Shown: piece after piece, positions 16,126 to 25,817 of the stretch
Numbering within the stretch: the first letter of the stretch is position 1
Layout of the letters: every line of letters begins with the position of its first letter
Assembly (NCBI RefSeq): GCF_902143515.1
Contig: NZ_CABFVD010000007.1
Coordinates: 21,425 to 85,424, forward strand
Reading direction: 5' to 3'
DNA: 64,000 bases
Origin: Hathewaya massiliensis
GTDB lineage: Bacteria > Bacillota > Clostridia > Clostridiales > Clostridiaceae
The notes under the pieces: generated by a model
The model's input: the letters and a program-made list of their open reading frames with translations, nothing else
Databases searched by the model: none
Told to the model about the DNA's origin: nothing
Position numbers and translations under genes: made by a program

Positions 16126-16617
16126 TTATCTATAGTTAGTAAATTGAAGCGCTATACCATAATCTTTATCTTTTAGCATAGCCATTACTTGCTGAAGAGA
16201 ATCTTTATCCTTACTTGAAACCCTAATTTGGTTATCTAGTATTTGAGATTGAACTTTAATTTTACTGCTTTTAATATCAGCAGAAATAAGTTTAGCTTTA
16301 TCTTTTGAAATTCCCTTTACAATTTTACCTATTTGTCTTATAGTACCCATAGATGCATGTTCTAACTTTCCAAAGTCTAAAGCTTTTATTGAGATACCAC
16401 GTTTTATTAGTTTACCATTTAGTATTTCTTTCATTGCATTTAACTTATACTCATCTTGTGCATTAATTTTTACTTCTTCATCATTTCTTTCAATCTCTGC
16501 TATACACCCTTTAAAGTCATATCTATTACTTAGTTCTCTTACAGCTTGGTTAATAGCGTTATCAACCTCTTGAAGGTCCACTTCTGAAACTATATCAAAC
16601 GAATAAGTACTTGCCAT
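16126..16617 (-). CDS. yajQ: YajQ-family nucleotide/RNA-binding protein
   Basis: The 163-residue YajQ/UPF0234 protein has two tandem ferredoxin-like folds. Family segments are the start MASTYSFDIVSEVDLQEVDNAINQA, the central GKLIKRGISIKALDFG and the C-terminal SSKDKDSLQQVMAMLK. In Xanthomonas a YajQ member binds cyclic di-GMP and acts as a transcription cofactor; that property is not established for clostridia. The start is the ATG at 16617, preceded by GAGGTG at 6 nt spacing. The frame extends upstream to a GTG that is itself part of the ribosome site. It is monocistronic. Confidence 0.9.
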   Translation of the reverse strand: MASTYSFDIVSEVDLQEVDNAINQAVRELSNRYDFKGCIAEIERNDEEVKINAQDEYKLNAMKEILNGKLIKRGISIKALDFGKLEHASMGTIRQIGKIVKGISKDKAKLISADIKSSKIKVQSQILDNQIRVSSKDKDSLQQVMAMLKDKDYGIALQFTNYR

Positions 16618-16900
16618 ATAAAACACCTCATTTCTATATATTCAAATTTATATTAGCAAATATATGTAATTTAATCAATGTATTATAAAAAAAATTACAT
16701 TATACATACTATTATTAAGGATTAAAAAGGAAACTCAAATAAACTTATGATAATCTTAAATTATAATAAAAAACACATTATAAGCATAAAATTTAAAAAG
16801 ATTTGAAAGAATCATTGAATTTTTAGTTTTTTTTTTATAAAATAGGAGTTGGTTTACTATAAAATAAAATGCTTTAAATAAAATAACAGGGGTGAGGCAA

Positions 16901-17956
16901 ATGGATGAAAATATAATTGAGATTGTTGATATTTGTAAAAGCTATGATGATACAGAAATTTTAAAAAATATTAGCTTTAATGTTAAGAAAAATGAATTTT
17001 TAACCTTATTAGGTCCAAGTGGCTGTGGTAAGACTACTACACTTAGATTAATAGGTGGTTTTGATAAGCCTTCCTCAGGTAAAATTGTATTTGAGGGAAA
17101 AGAAATTAATAATATTCCACCATATGAAAGACAGATAAATACTGTATTTCAAAAATATGCACTATTCCCTCATATGAATGTATACGATAACATTGCATTT
17201 GGACTTAAAATAAAAAAACTACCTAAAAATGAAATAGAAGAACGAATAAAAAAAATGCTAAAACTTGTTAATCTAGAAGGATATGAAAAGAGAAGTGTAA
17301 CTTCTTTAAGTGGTGGTCAACAGCAAAGAATAGCAATAGCTAGGGCATTAGTTAACAAACCTAAGGTTTTACTTTTAGATGAACCTCTAGGAGCTTTAGA
17401 TTTAAAATTACGAAAAGAGATGCAAATAGAATTAAAACATATGCAACAAGAGGTAGGTATTACATTTATATATGTAACCCATGATCAAGAAGAAGCACTT
17501 ACAATGTCAGATAAAATAATAATTATGGATAAAGGCCTTATTCAGCAAATGGGAACACCACAAGATATATATAATGAGCCTAAAAATGCCTTTGTAGCTA
17601 AGTTTATAGGTGAATCAAATATAATAGATGGATTTATGAAAGAGGATTATAAGGTGAGATTTTGTAATGTAGATTTTCAGTGTGTAGATAAAAGACCAAA
17701 TGGACATAATAAAGTTCAAGTAGTCATAAGACCTGAAGATATTAAAATAGTACAAAGTAAGGATGGAATGTTACAAGGAATAGTGCAATCTATAATTTTT
17801 AAAGGAGTTCACTACGAAATTTTAGTTAAAGGAACTAATGGAGAGACTTGGCTCTTACATAATACAAAGCATGTACAAGTTGGAAATGAAGTAGGATTGG
17901 ACATATATCCTGATGATATTCACATAATGGAAGAGGAAGAAGGTATAGTGTCATGA
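16901..17956 (+). CDS. potA: Spermidine/putrescine ABC transporter ATP-binding protein
   Basis: This is the ATPase subunit of the polyamine importer PotABCD. Motifs are Walker [13 protein letters not shown] (about residue 38), Q-loop QKYALFPHM, signature [15 protein letters not shown], Walker [13 protein letters not shown] and H-loop [16 protein letters not shown]-terminal TOBE domain (about 270-345) follows. About 351 residues from ATG 16901, which follows GGGGTGAGG. The GTG at 16892 lies within that ribosome site. The stop overlaps potB by 4 nt (ATGA), which indicates translational coupling in the four-gene operon. Confidence 0.95.
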   Translation: MDENIIEIVDICKSYDDTEILKNISFNVKKNEFLTLLGPSGCGKTTTLRLIGGFDKPSSGKIVFEGKEINNIPPYERQINTVFQKYALFPHMNVYDNIAFGLKIKKLPKNEIEERIKKMLKLVNLEGYEKRSVTSLSGGQQQRIAIARALVNKPKVLLLDEPLGALDLKLRKEMQIELKHMQQEVGITFIYVTHDQEEALTMSDKIIIMDKGLIQQMGTPQDIYNEPKNAFVAKFIGESNIIDGFMKEDYKVRFCNVDFQCVDKRPNGHNKVQVVIRPEDIKIVQSKDGMLQGIVQSIIFKGVHYEILVKGTNGETWLLHNTKHVQVGNEVGLDIYPDDIHIMEEEEGIVS

Positions 17957-18774
17957 AGAAATATACATCTTATCCTTATATAATTTGGAATATTATTTTC
18001 ATTTTATTTCCTTTATTGCTTATAGTATTCTTCAGTTTTAATAAAGGGGCAGAAGGATTTTCTTTTACCTTAGTTCATTACGAAAGGTTTTTGGACCCAC
18101 TATACATAAATATATTGATTCGTTCAATTAAGCTTGCATTTATATCAACAGTACTTTGTCTTATTGTTGGTTATCCACTAGCTTATATGTTAACTACATT
18201 AAAACATAGGAATAAAAATATTTTAATACTTCTTCTAGTTCTTCCAATGTGGATGAATTTCTTACTAAGAACCTATGCTTGGATGGCCATACTAGGTAAA
18301 AATGGTTTTATAAACTCATTTTTAAAAATTATAGGCTTTGAACCATTAAATCTTCTATATAACGATAGTGCGGTGCTCTTAGGTATGGTATATAACTTTT
18401 TGCCATTTATGATACTGCCTATATACACTGTTTTGAATAAAATGGATAAAAACCTTATAGAAGCTGCAAAAGATTTAGGTGCAAATAATTATACAGTATT
18501 TACTAAAGTCATATTTCCTCTAAGCTTACCAGGAGTTTTTTCAGGTATAACCATGGTATTTATGCCTGCTGTAACTACCTTTGTTATCTCAAGGTTATTA
18601 GGTGGAGGACAATATATGTTAGTAGGTAACCTAATAGAACAACAATATCTTGCAGTAGGAGATTGGAACTTTGGTTCTGCTGTTTCTATTATAATGATGA
18701 TAATTATTTTAATTTCTATGGGCTTTATGTCTAAATATGATAAAGAGGAAAGTGGAGGTGGAGGACTATGGTAA
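17953..18774 (+). CDS. potB: Spermidine/putrescine ABC transporter permease PotB
   Basis: The 273-residue inner-membrane permease has six predicted hydrophobic helices and the binding-protein-dependent transport EAA loop ([25 protein letters not shown], near residues 171-195) that contacts PotA. It overlaps potA by 4 nt and potC by 7 nt. The family order potA-potB-potC-potD is kept. A Gly-rich tail EESGGGGLW ends the protein within the overlap with potC. Confidence 0.94.
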   Translation: MKKYTSYPYIIWNIIFILFPLLLIVFFSFNKGAEGFSFTLVHYERFLDPLYINILIRSIKLAFISTVLCLIVGYPLAYMLTTLKHRNKNILILLLVLPMWMNFLLRTYAWMAILGKNGFINSFLKIIGFEPLNLLYNDSAVLLGMVYNFLPFMILPIYTVLNKMDKNLIEAAKDLGANNYTVFTKVIFPLSLPGVFSGITMVFMPAVTTFVISRLLGGGQYMLVGNLIEQQYLAVGDWNFGSAVSIIMMIIILISMGFMSKYDKEESGGGGLW

Positions 18775-19544
18775 AATCTTTTATAAAAAAATTATATGTA
18801 TTTCTCGTTTATCTTTTTCTCTATGCTCCAATTATAGTTTTAATAATATTTTCATTCAACGATTCTAAATCCAGGGTACGTTGGAATGGGTTTACACTAA
18901 AATGGTATATAGGGCTTTTAAATGATACACAAATATTAAAATCTTTAAACTATACAATTATAGTTGCTATACTTGCAGCCTTAATTTCTACTGTATTAGG
19001 AACTTTTGCAGCCATAGGTATACATAATTCTTCATCTCGTATGAAAAAGGTTCTACTTAATATAAATTATTTGCCTGTTTTAAATCCTGATATAGTAACT
19101 GCAGTAGGACTAATGCTTTTATTTAATATGATGAGAATAAACAAGGGACTTTTAACTATGCTACTTGCACATATCAGTTTTTGTACCCCGTATGTGGTTT
19201 TAGCTGTGTTACCTAAATTAAGACAATTACCTAAAAATATATTAGAAGCAGCTTTAGATTTAGGGGCTACACCTTTCTATGCTTTAACTAGAGTAATTTT
19301 ACCAGAAATAAAGGAAGGTATAGTGTCTGGTGCATTAATAGCCTTTACCTTGTCTATAGATGACTTCGTAATAAGTTTCTTTAATACTGGTTCAGGAGTA
19401 TCCAACCTTTCAATTAACATATACTCCATGGCCAGAAAAGGTATAAACCCTACAATCAATGCTCTATCAACTATTATGTTTTTAACAGTATTAGTTTTGC
19501 TACTAATAATAAACAAAAGAAGCTTGAAAGGAGAAAAAAAGTAA
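18768..19544 (+). CDS. potC: Spermidine/putrescine ABC transporter permease PotC
   Basis: This is the second permease of the importer, 258 residues with six hydrophobic helices. The EAA loop reads EAALDLGATPFYALTRVILPEIKEG (about residues 162-186), followed by the PotC-typical SIDDFVISFF. It starts 7 nt inside potB and its stop shares a base with the potD start (TAATG), so translation is coupled through the operon. Confidence 0.94.
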   Translation: MVKSFIKKLYVFLVYLFLYAPIIVLIIFSFNDSKSRVRWNGFTLKWYIGLLNDTQILKSLNYTIIVAILAALISTVLGTFAAIGIHNSSSRMKKVLLNINYLPVLNPDIVTAVGLMLLFNMMRINKGLLTMLLAHISFCTPYVVLAVLPKLRQLPKNILEAALDLGATPFYALTRVILPEIKEGIVSGALIAFTLSIDDFVISFFNTGSGVSNLSINIYSMARKGINPTINALSTIMFLTVLVLLLIINKRSLKGEKK

Positions 19545-20587
19545 TGAAAAAAATTATATCTTATACTATGAGCTTACTCGTACTGTTTTCTTTAATAATA
19601 GTCCCTGTAGGTTGTGGAAGTAGTAAGGAAAAGCTTAAAGTTTACAACTGGGGTGACTACATTGATAAATCTTTAATAAAAGAATTTGAAGAAAAGTATA
19701 ATATTAAAGTTGTATATGATGAATTTGCTACAAATGAGGAAATGTATGTAAAAGTAAAAAATTCACCGGGGCAGTATGATGTTGCAATACCATCAGATTA
19801 TATGATAACAAAGATGGTTAATGAAGGTTTACTTGAAAAAATAGATTTTAATAATGTTAAAAATTATGATGAGATAGATGAAAAATTTAAAAATCTGGCT
19901 TTTGACCCTAAAAATCAATATTCAGTACCATATATGTGGGGGACTGTGGGAATTATATATAACACTAAGATCATAAAGGACAACATTACTAGCTGGCAAG
20001 ATCTTTGGAATCCTAAATATAAAGATCAAATTATAATGCTTGATAGTCAAAGAGATTCTATAGGTGTTGCCCTAAAAAAACTAGGATATTCTTTAAACTC
20101 AAAAAATATAGATGAATTAAATAAAGCAAAGGAAGAGCTTATAAAGCAAAAGCCGCTAGTACATGCATATGCTGGAGATGAGGTTAAAGATCAGATGATT
20201 GAAGAAGAGGCAGCCATAGCAGTTGTATGGTCTGGTGATGCTATGTACATGATGGAGAATAATAAAAATTTAAAATATGTAATTCCAAAGGAAGGTACAA
20301 ATCTTTGGTTTGATAATATGGTAATACCTAAAGGAAGTAAAGCAAAAAAAGAAGCAGAAATGTTTATAAATTTTATGACCAGCGCAGAAGCTTCAAAGAA
20401 AAATGTTGAATACATAGGTTATTCAACTCCTAATAAAAAATCTAAGGAACTACTACCAAAAGAAGTTAGGGAAAATCCTACTGCTTACCCAGGCGATGAT
20501 GTAGTTAAGAAAGGTGAGGTATTTATTGATTTAGGGGATTTTGTAAAAGAATATGATAGAATTTGGACTGATATAAAGGCAAAATAA
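19544..20587 (+). CDS. potD: Spermidine/putrescine-binding lipoprotein PotD
   Basis: The 347-residue extracellular substrate-binding protein begins with a lipoprotein signal peptide ending in VPVGCGSS, with the lipidated Cys at about residue 24. The mature part starts with KLKVYNWGDYIDKSLIKEFEEKYNIKV, typical of PotD, and keeps the DVAIPSDYMITKM, YMWGTVGIIYNT and WSGDAMYM segments that line the polyamine pocket. It is the last gene of potABCD and is followed by a strong terminator at 20609. Confidence 0.95.
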   Translation: MKKIISYTMSLLVLFSLIIVPVGCGSSKEKLKVYNWGDYIDKSLIKEFEEKYNIKVVYDEFATNEEMYVKVKNSPGQYDVAIPSDYMITKMVNEGLLEKIDFNNVKNYDEIDEKFKNLAFDPKNQYSVPYMWGTVGIIYNTKIIKDNITSWQDLWNPKYKDQIIMLDSQRDSIGVALKKLGYSLNSKNIDELNKAKEELIKQKPLVHAYAGDEVKDQMIEEEAAIAVVWSGDAMYMMENNKNLKYVIPKEGTNLWFDNMVIPKGSKAKKEAEMFINFMTSAEASKKNVEYIGYSTPNKKSKELLPKEVRENPTAYPGDDVVKKGEVFIDLGDFVKEYDRIWTDIKAK

Positions 20588-20608
20588 TACATGAATATAA
20601 ATTAAAGA

Positions 20609-20635
20609 GCTCGCAAATGTGCGAGCCTTTTTTTA
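20609..20635 (+). terminator. Terminator of potABCD
   Basis: GCTCGCA (20609-20615) pairs with TGCGAGC (20620-20626) around AATG, then CTTTTTTT. It is one of the most GC-rich stems in the window. Confidence 0.92.
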
Positions 20636-21061
20636 TATTATAATTTTTTTATCTTTTAACTTTTCATAACAATAGTCTATTATTACACTTCTCTTTATTA
20701 TTCCTATAAAAGTATTTTCATCATCCACCACTGGAACAAAATTTTGGGATACAGCAAGTCCGATAAGATTTTCAATATTAGAATTAATTCTAACTGCAGA
20801 ATTTTTAACTTTTCTAGGAACTTTTTTTATAGATACTTTTTTTATATTTTCTAGATTAAAATCTTCTTTTTTAAGCTTATCTTCTATGTACCATAAAATA
20901 TCACCCTCAGTTAAAGTACCTATATACTTTCCCTTTTGATCAATTATTGGAACTGCACTGTATTTATTTTTTTCCATAATATTTAGTGTTTTATCTAGAG
21001 TAAGATCTTCAGTTATAAAAACAACTTCAATTTTTGGTGTAAGAAAAAATGCTATATTCAT
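20633..21061 (-). CDS. CBS-domain protein
   Basis: The 142-residue protein consists of two CBS motifs (about residues 16-60 and 85-135), with YSAVPIIDQKGKYIGTLTEGDILW and NFVPVVDDENTFIGIIKRSVIIDY. Such stand-alone pairs bind adenine nucleotides and often regulate partner enzymes; no partner is visible nearby. I place the start at the ATG at 21061 (MNIAFFLTPK), the usual opening of the clostridial group, with an AAGGATGG ribosome site upstream. The ATG at 21073 overlaps that site. Confidence 0.85.
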   Translation of the reverse strand: MNIAFFLTPKIEVVFITEDLTLDKTLNIMEKNKYSAVPIIDQKGKYIGTLTEGDILWYIEDKLKKEDFNLENIKKVSIKKVPRKVKNSAVRINSNIENLIGLAVSQNFVPVVDDENTFIGIIKRSVIIDYCYEKLKDKKIII

Positions 21062-21287
21062 CTTAAAGACCATCCTTTTTAATGTTTATTATATTTATTA
21101 TAACATAAAAATTATCTACATAAATTGCATAGATCCTGAAACATATTTTTTTACATAAATTTAATATATGCTAATATTATTTTTAGATACATCTTTATAT
21201 AGTATACATATTAGAAAACGTAAACTAATCTCAATATATCATTGAAGCTTTTAATAGTTTATTAGATGGATTATAACCTAAATTTTA

Positions 21288-21320
21288 AATAAAAGTAACT
21301 CCCCAAAATTTTAGGGAGTT
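21288..21320 (-). terminator. Terminator of the DUF378 gene
   Basis: AACTCCC (21297-21303) pairs with GGGAGTT (21314-21320). On the minus strand the stem is followed by ACTTTTATTT. Confidence 0.8.
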
Positions 21321-21330
21321 ATTTAAGTTT

Positions 21331-21543
21331 CTAATCAATTCTTACTGTCTTAAATAGAAATAAAAGCAAATCAATACCACTTAAACCTACTAGAATATAA
21401 ATTGTTCTCTCTAAAAAAGGTATTGAATTTCTAAATAATACTTCTATTATGTTTATTCCTATGATTCCGTAAATTCCCCAAAGTAAAGAACCTATTATAA
21501 CTAATATAAAAGCTATTTTATCTATACTGTTTAACTTGTACAT
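21331..21543 (-). CDS. DUF378 family small membrane protein
   Basis: The 70-residue protein has two hydrophobic helices (about 9-30 and 44-66) and the DUF378 pattern NSIDKIAFILVIIGSLLWGIYGI...ERTIYILVGLSGID. B. subtilis YuzA belongs to this group; its function is unknown. The start at ATG 21543 has GGAGGGGTG upstream. The frame is open further upstream but without a ribosome site. It is monocistronic with its own terminator. Confidence 0.85.
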   Translation of the reverse strand: MYKLNSIDKIAFILVIIGSLLWGIYGIIGINIIEVLFRNSIPFLERTIYILVGLSGIDLLLFLFKTVRID

Positions 21544-21670
21544 ATTCACCCCTCCAATAATGTGTTTCTTTTTAATAAAAATATACTTTATAAAACATAA
21601 TATTATTACACAAATAGTAAATTTTTTATAAAACACGAATGAAACAATTACAAATCACATTACTATATGT

Positions 21671-21676
21671 TATAAT
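21671..21676 (+). promoter_or_regulatory. Extended -10 element upstream of purB
   Basis: TATAAT at 21671-21676 is preceded by TG (TGTTATAAT), an extended -10. The -35 match 17 nt upstream (TTACAA) is poor. Transcription would start about 40 nt before the purB ATG. Confidence 0.5.
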
Positions 21677-21724
21677 ATGAATAAATAATATAAAAATTAA
21701 TATTTTGTACGTATGGAGGTATTT

Positions 21725-23155
21725 ATGAGAAGTAAATATAGTTCACCATTAAATTCAAGATATGCATCACCTGAAATGTCCTATATTTTTTCTGATGATA
21801 TGAAATTTAAAACTTGGAGAAGATTATGGGTTGCCCTAGCTGAGGGAGAAAAAGAACTTGGTCTTAATATTACAGAGGACCAAATAGAAGAACTAAAAGC
21901 TAATATTGATAATATAAACTTTGAAGATGCAGAAAAAAAAGAAAAAGAAATAAGACATGATGTTATGAGTCATGTTTACGCTTATGGACTTCAATGCCAA
22001 AAAGCTAAAGGGATAATCCACTTAGGAGCTACATCTTGTTATGTAGGTGATAATACTGATCTTATTATTATGAAAGAAGCATTAATATTAATAAAAAAGA
22101 AAATAATAAACATATTAGCATCTTTAAAAGATTTTTCTTTAACACATAAAGATTTACCAACCTTAGGTTTTACTCATTTCCAACCAGCTCAACTTACTAC
22201 AGTAGGCAAAAGAGCGACTTTATGGATGGAAGAACTTCTTTTAGATTTGGAAAATTTAGAATTTGTAATTTCAAATCTAAAACTAAGAGGAGTAAAGGGG
22301 ACTACTGGAACTCAAGCAAGCTTTATGAAATTATTTAATGAAGATGAGTCCAAGGTAAAATCTTTAGATAAAATAGTAGCTGAAAAAATGGGATTTAAAG
22401 ATACATATCCTGTAACTGGGCAAACATATTCAAGAAAAGTTGATTCTATAGTACTAAATACTTTATCTGAAATAGCACAAAGTGCTTATAAATTTAGTAA
22501 TGATTTAAGACTTCTTCAAAGTATGAAGGAAGTTGAAGAGCCTTTTGAAAAAAATCAAATTGGATCTTCTGCTATGGCTTATAAGCGTAACCCTATGAGA
22601 AGCGAAAGAATAGGAGCACTTTCAAGATATATAATAATAGATTCTTTAAATCCTGCAATTACTGCAGGAACTCAATGGTTTGAAAGAACTTTAGATGATT
22701 CTGCTAATAAAAGAATTGCAGTACCAGAAGCTTTTTTAGCTTTAGATGGTGTATTAAATTTATATTTAAATGTATCAAGTAACTTAGTAGTTTATCCTAA
22801 AGTAATAGAAGCACATGTAAATAATGAACTTCCTTTTATGGCTACAGAAAACATTATGATGGAAGCTGTAAAAAGGGGAGGGGACAGACAAGAACTTCAC
22901 GAAAAAATAAGAGTTCATTCTATGGAAGCTGCAAAGGAAGTTAAAGAATACGGACGCGAAAATGACTTAATCAAAAGAATAATAGAAGATCCATCATTTA
23001 AGATGTCAAAAGATGAGATTTTAAGTATAATAGATCCTAAAAAGTTTGTAGGAAGAGCTCCAAATCAAGTTGTAGAATTTATAGAAAACTTCGTAGATCC
23101 AATTTTAGAAGCTAATTCTGAGCTTATTGGAGTTAAATCTGAAATTAATGTTTAA
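21725..23155 (+). CDS. purB: Adenylosuccinate lyase
   Basis: It acts twice in purine synthesis, cleaving SAICAR and adenylosuccinate to release fumarate. The 476-residue fumarase/aspartase-superfamily enzyme has the signature GSSAMAYKRNPMRSER, the HLGATSCYVGDNTD loop and the THFQPAQLTTVGKR catalytic-His segment. The start is the ATG at 21725 after GGAGG; the ATG at 21713 overlaps the ribosome site. It stands outside any purine operon and has a terminator at 23214. Confidence 0.95.
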   Translation: MRSKYSSPLNSRYASPEMSYIFSDDMKFKTWRRLWVALAEGEKELGLNITEDQIEELKANIDNINFEDAEKKEKEIRHDVMSHVYAYGLQCQKAKGIIHLGATSCYVGDNTDLIIMKEALILIKKKIINILASLKDFSLTHKDLPTLGFTHFQPAQLTTVGKRATLWMEELLLDLENLEFVISNLKLRGVKGTTGTQASFMKLFNEDESKVKSLDKIVAEKMGFKDTYPVTGQTYSRKVDSIVLNTLSEIAQSAYKFSNDLRLLQSMKEVEEPFEKNQIGSSAMAYKRNPMRSERIGALSRYIIIDSLNPAITAGTQWFERTLDDSANKRIAVPEAFLALDGVLNLYLNVSSNLVVYPKVIEAHVNNELPFMATENIMMEAVKRGGDRQELHEKIRVHSMEAAKEVKEYGRENDLIKRIIEDPSFKMSKDEILSIIDPKKFVGRAPNQVVEFIENFVDPILEANSELIGVKSEINV

Positions 23156-23213
23156 TAAGTAATCTGACTTTTAAGATACCATTAACATAGGTCATAGAAC
23201 ACTCAACCAATAC

Positions 23214-23253
23214 AAACCATATATAAACGATGATTTTCATTTATATATGGTTT
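23214..23253 (+). terminator. Terminator-like hairpin after purB
   Basis: AAACCATATATAAA (23214-23227) pairs with TTTATATATGGTTT (23240-23253), a 14-bp perfect stem, followed by TATATATAG and no long T run. Probably the purB terminator. Confidence 0.65.
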
Positions 23254-23422
23254 TATATATAGTCAATATATCCCTTTATGCTTTTTCTATAAATATTTTA
23301 TAATAATTTTTATTTTACCAGAACTATTTCTATACTTAATTATACTTAGTAATAAAGCATATTAAAATAATCTAGACAGATATGGATTTATAATATATTT
23401 TATAATATAAGGGCATACAAAG

Positions 23423-23456
23423 AAAACGACGTGAAATAATAATTTAACGTCGTTTT
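23423..23456 (+). repeat. Inverted repeat just upstream of the recombinase gene
   Basis: AAAACGACGT (23423-23432) and ACGTCGTTTT (23447-23456) form a perfect 10-bp stem with a 14-nt AT loop, ending 16 nt before the ribosome site of the Xer-like gene. No T run follows on the plus strand. It may be an operator, a binding site of the recombinase itself, or a leader hairpin. Confidence 0.55.
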
Positions 23457-23483
23457 GCGAAAAAATAAACAGGGGAGGTTTTT

Positions 23484-24473
23484 ATGAATAAAGAATATTC
23501 TGAAATTTTTATAGGAAATATTCCTTCACTATTAAGAGACTTTCTAACCTACTCTCTTTCAGTAAAAGGTCATTCTATTAATTCTATTAAGGGTTATCGT
23601 TCAGATTTAACTTTATTTTTTAAATTTATATTAATGGATAATCAAAATAATGAAATTAAATTTGAGGATATTGATATTTCAGTTATTAATATAGATCATA
23701 TCAATATTATCACCTTAGATAATTTGATTGATTTTATAAGTTTTACTGAACTTTATTTAGATAATAGTAATTATGCAAGAGCTCGTAAAGTCTCTGCCCT
23801 AAAATCATTTTTTAAGTACTTATATGATATTAAATCCCTTATAAAAGAGAACCCTACTGAAAATTTAGAGCTTCCCAAAATTCCAAAAAGGCAGCCTATT
23901 TATTTAAGTTTAGATGAAAGTAAGGAATTGCTTAAAGTCGTTAAAAATAGTAAGGATAGAAATAAAGAAAGAGATTATTGTATAATAACTTTCTTTTTAA
24001 ATTGTGGACTTAGGCTTTCAGAGTTATGTAATATAGATATATGTAAAATAAAAGATGATACTTTAAGAATAGTAGGTAAAGGAAATAAAGAAAGGACTGT
24101 ATATTTGAATAAGCCTTGCATAAAGGCATTAGATGAATATCTGCCTATAAGAGAAGCTATTTTAAATGAAGTTCCAGAGGAACATAAAGAAGCTTTATTT
24201 ATATCTTCTAAAAAAAGAAGAATTAGTGAAAGAGCTGTAGAAAGATTAGTAAAAAAACATGTTGAAAAAGCTGGACTAGATTATAGGATATTAACCCCCC
24301 ATAAGTTAAGACATACCTCTGCAACTTTAATGTATAAATACGGTAAAGTAGATTTAAGGTCAATACAAAACTTATTAGGTCATGAGAGTATATCTACAAC
24401 AGAAATATATACGCATGTTGATGAAGAAGATTTAAGAGAAGCAGTTTATGCAAATCCTCTAAGTTCAAATTAA
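23484..24473 (+). CDS. Tyrosine recombinase, XerC/XerD-like
   Basis: The 329-residue integrase has an N-terminal SAM-like core-binding domain (about 12-125) and a C-terminal catalytic domain (about 140-325). All active residues are present: Arg 177 (CGLRLSEL), Lys 199 (GKGNK), His 273 and Arg 276 (HKLRHT), His 300 (LLGHES) and nucleophile Tyr 309 (EIYTHV). The length and lack of flanking phage or att features fit a housekeeping Xer-type enzyme rather than a prophage integrase. Whether it is the dif recombinase cannot be told here. The 18-bp terminator at 24473 overlaps its stop codon region. Confidence 0.88.
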   Translation: MNKEYSEIFIGNIPSLLRDFLTYSLSVKGHSINSIKGYRSDLTLFFKFILMDNQNNEIKFEDIDISVINIDHINIITLDNLIDFISFTELYLDNSNYARARKVSALKSFFKYLYDIKSLIKENPTENLELPKIPKRQPIYLSLDESKELLKVVKNSKDRNKERDYCIITFFLNCGLRLSELCNIDICKIKDDTLRIVGKGNKERTVYLNKPCIKALDEYLPIREAILNEVPEEHKEALFISSKKRRISERAVERLVKKHVEKAGLDYRILTPHKLRHTSATLMYKYGKVDLRSIQNLLGHESISTTEIYTHVDEEDLREAVYANPLSSN

Positions 24474-24524
24474 AATAAAGCTTTGCTAATATAGATAAAT
24501 AATCTAATTAGCAAAGCTTTATTT
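24473..24524. terminator. Bidirectional terminator
   Basis: AAATAAAGCTTTGCTAAT (24473-24490) pairs perfectly with 24507-24524 over 18 bp, with T-rich ends on both strands. It separates the recombinase from the convergent zinc-ribbon gene. Confidence 0.88.
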
Positions 24525-24525
24525 A

Positions 24526-24978
24526 TTATTTAAATTTAGATTTTTTAACAACTATTAATCCAGGAAATTCTTCTTCAAAATTGCTTTTATAAAGATCCCT
24601 ATCTTCTAAAAGTTCATTTAATCCATCTTCATCTTCTATATATGCAAGATCTTCCCTATCCATTACATCACAAGATTCTTTTCCTTCTATTATGGTATAG
24701 TTTTTATAAGCAATTAAATCAAATTCATCTTCTTCATCTTTATAATCTATTTTTTTATCCTTATTAAGTATAATTCTCTTCAAGTCTTTATTTTGTATAT
24801 TAATTTTTTCTATCTGAATTTCATTATCAAAAATACCATCAATTTCAATAGATCTTAAGGCATCCTTCTCCACCTCTAAATATTCTCCACAGAGATTACA
24901 GAACTTAATTCCATCTACATAACAAAAATCATTTCCGCCACATTTTGTACATGTAAAATCCTCATTTTTTTTATTCAT
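24526..24978 (-). CDS. Zinc-ribbon protein with acidic C-terminal region, function unknown
   Basis: The 150-residue protein has an N-terminal zinc ribbon with two CxxC knuckles, CTKCGGNDFCYVDG and FCNLCGEYLE (residues 10-34). An acidic stretch rich in Asp and Glu (DYKDEEDEFDLIAY and EDRDLYKSNFEEEF) follows. I do not recognise a named family. The single ribbon suggests binding to nucleic acid or to another protein. It lies between the Xer-like gene and lexA on the opposite strand. A ribosome site GAGGTTGA precedes the ATG at 24978. Confidence 0.7.
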   Translation of the reverse strand: MNKKNEDFTCTKCGGNDFCYVDGIKFCNLCGEYLEVEKDALRSIEIDGIFDNEIQIEKINIQNKDLKRIILNKDKKIDYKDEEDEFDLIAYKNYTIIEGKESCDVMDREDLAYIEDEDGLNELLEDRDLYKSNFEEEFPGLIVVKKSKFK

Positions 24979-25119
24979 AATATCAACCTCTTTAAACTTT
25001 ACATATTTTTAAGAACTTTTATTTTAACACATATTTGAATACTTATCAATACAAAAGTTAAAAATATACATTATTCTAAAAATTTATTATTAAACTTCTG
25101 TACCAAAATTTTAATACTA

Positions 25120-25158
25120 GAACATTAGTTTGATTAATTTACGGTCATGTGATATAAT
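25120..25158 (+). promoter_or_regulatory. lexA promoter with overlapping LexA operator
   Basis: TTGATT (25130-25135) and TATAAT (25153-25158) are 17 nt apart. GAACATTAGTTT at 25120-25131 fits the Gram-positive SOS box GAAC-N4-GTTC/T and overlaps the -35 by two bases, so LexA should repress its own gene. Confidence 0.78.
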
Positions 25159-25183
25159 TTTTTATTATAGTGAGGTGAATTTT

Positions 25184-25792
25184 ATGTCAAGCAAACCAGT
25201 AAATAAACAATTAGAAATATATGAGTATATAAAATCTCAAATTCAAGAAAAAGGTTATCCACCATCTGTTAGGGAAATCTGCAAGGCTGTTGGTCTTAGT
25301 TCAACTTCTACAGTACACGCTCACCTATCAAAATTAGAACAAAAAGGATACATAAGAAGAGACCCTACTAAGCCTAGAGCCATAGAACTATTAAAAGATT
25401 CTCTAATAAAAAAAGAAATGATTGATATACCTATAATAGGCAAAGTAACTGCTGGTCAACCTATTTTAGCCTTCGAAAATATTGAAGATCATTTTACCTT
25501 ACCATTAAGTTTTGTGAAAAACAACAAAGAATTATTTATGCTTAAAGTGTCTGGAGAAAGCATGATTAATATAGGTGTTTTAGATGGAGACTATGCTATA
25601 ATAGAAAAATGCAATGTAGCTGAAAATAATGATATTGTTGTGGCACTTATTGATAATGAAGCTACTATAAAACGTTTTTTCAAAGAAAATGGCCACTATA
25701 GACTTCAACCTGAAAATTCAACTATGCAACCTATAATAGTTAAGGAATGTGCAGTTATTGGGAAATTAGTAGGAGTATATAGAAGGTATTAA
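25184..25792 (+). CDS. lexA: LexA repressor
   Basis: It represses the SOS regulon and cleaves itself when RecA is activated. The 202-residue protein has a winged-helix DNA-binding domain (about 1-65, [29 protein letters not shown]). The C-terminal peptidase-like domain has the cleavage site Ala 90-Gly 91 (KVTAGQP), Ser 126 (SGESM) and Lys 163 (ATIKRF). The start at ATG 25184 follows GTGAGGTGA. The frame extends upstream through the promoter and is not coding there. The promoter holds an SOS box. It is divergent from the neighbouring minus-strand genes. Confidence 0.97.
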   Translation: MSSKPVNKQLEIYEYIKSQIQEKGYPPSVREICKAVGLSSTSTVHAHLSKLEQKGYIRRDPTKPRAIELLKDSLIKKEMIDIPIIGKVTAGQPILAFENIEDHFTLPLSFVKNNKELFMLKVSGESMINIGVLDGDYAIIEKCNVAENNDIVVALIDNEATIKRFFKENGHYRLQPENSTMQPIIVKECAVIGKLVGVYRRY

Positions 25793-25817
25793 AAAGGGAG
25801 ATCTCTCTCCCCTTTTT
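25791..25817 (+). terminator. Terminator of lexA
   Basis: AAAAAGGGAGA (25791-25801) pairs with TCTCCCCTTTTT (25806-25817) with one bulged C, overlapping the end of the lexA stop region. Confidence 0.85.

Noticed and set aside
23214..23456. dif-like recombination site upstream of the Xer-type gene
   Set aside because: The inverted repeats found there have 10 to 14 bp arms with long loops, unlike the 11-6-11 layout of dif.
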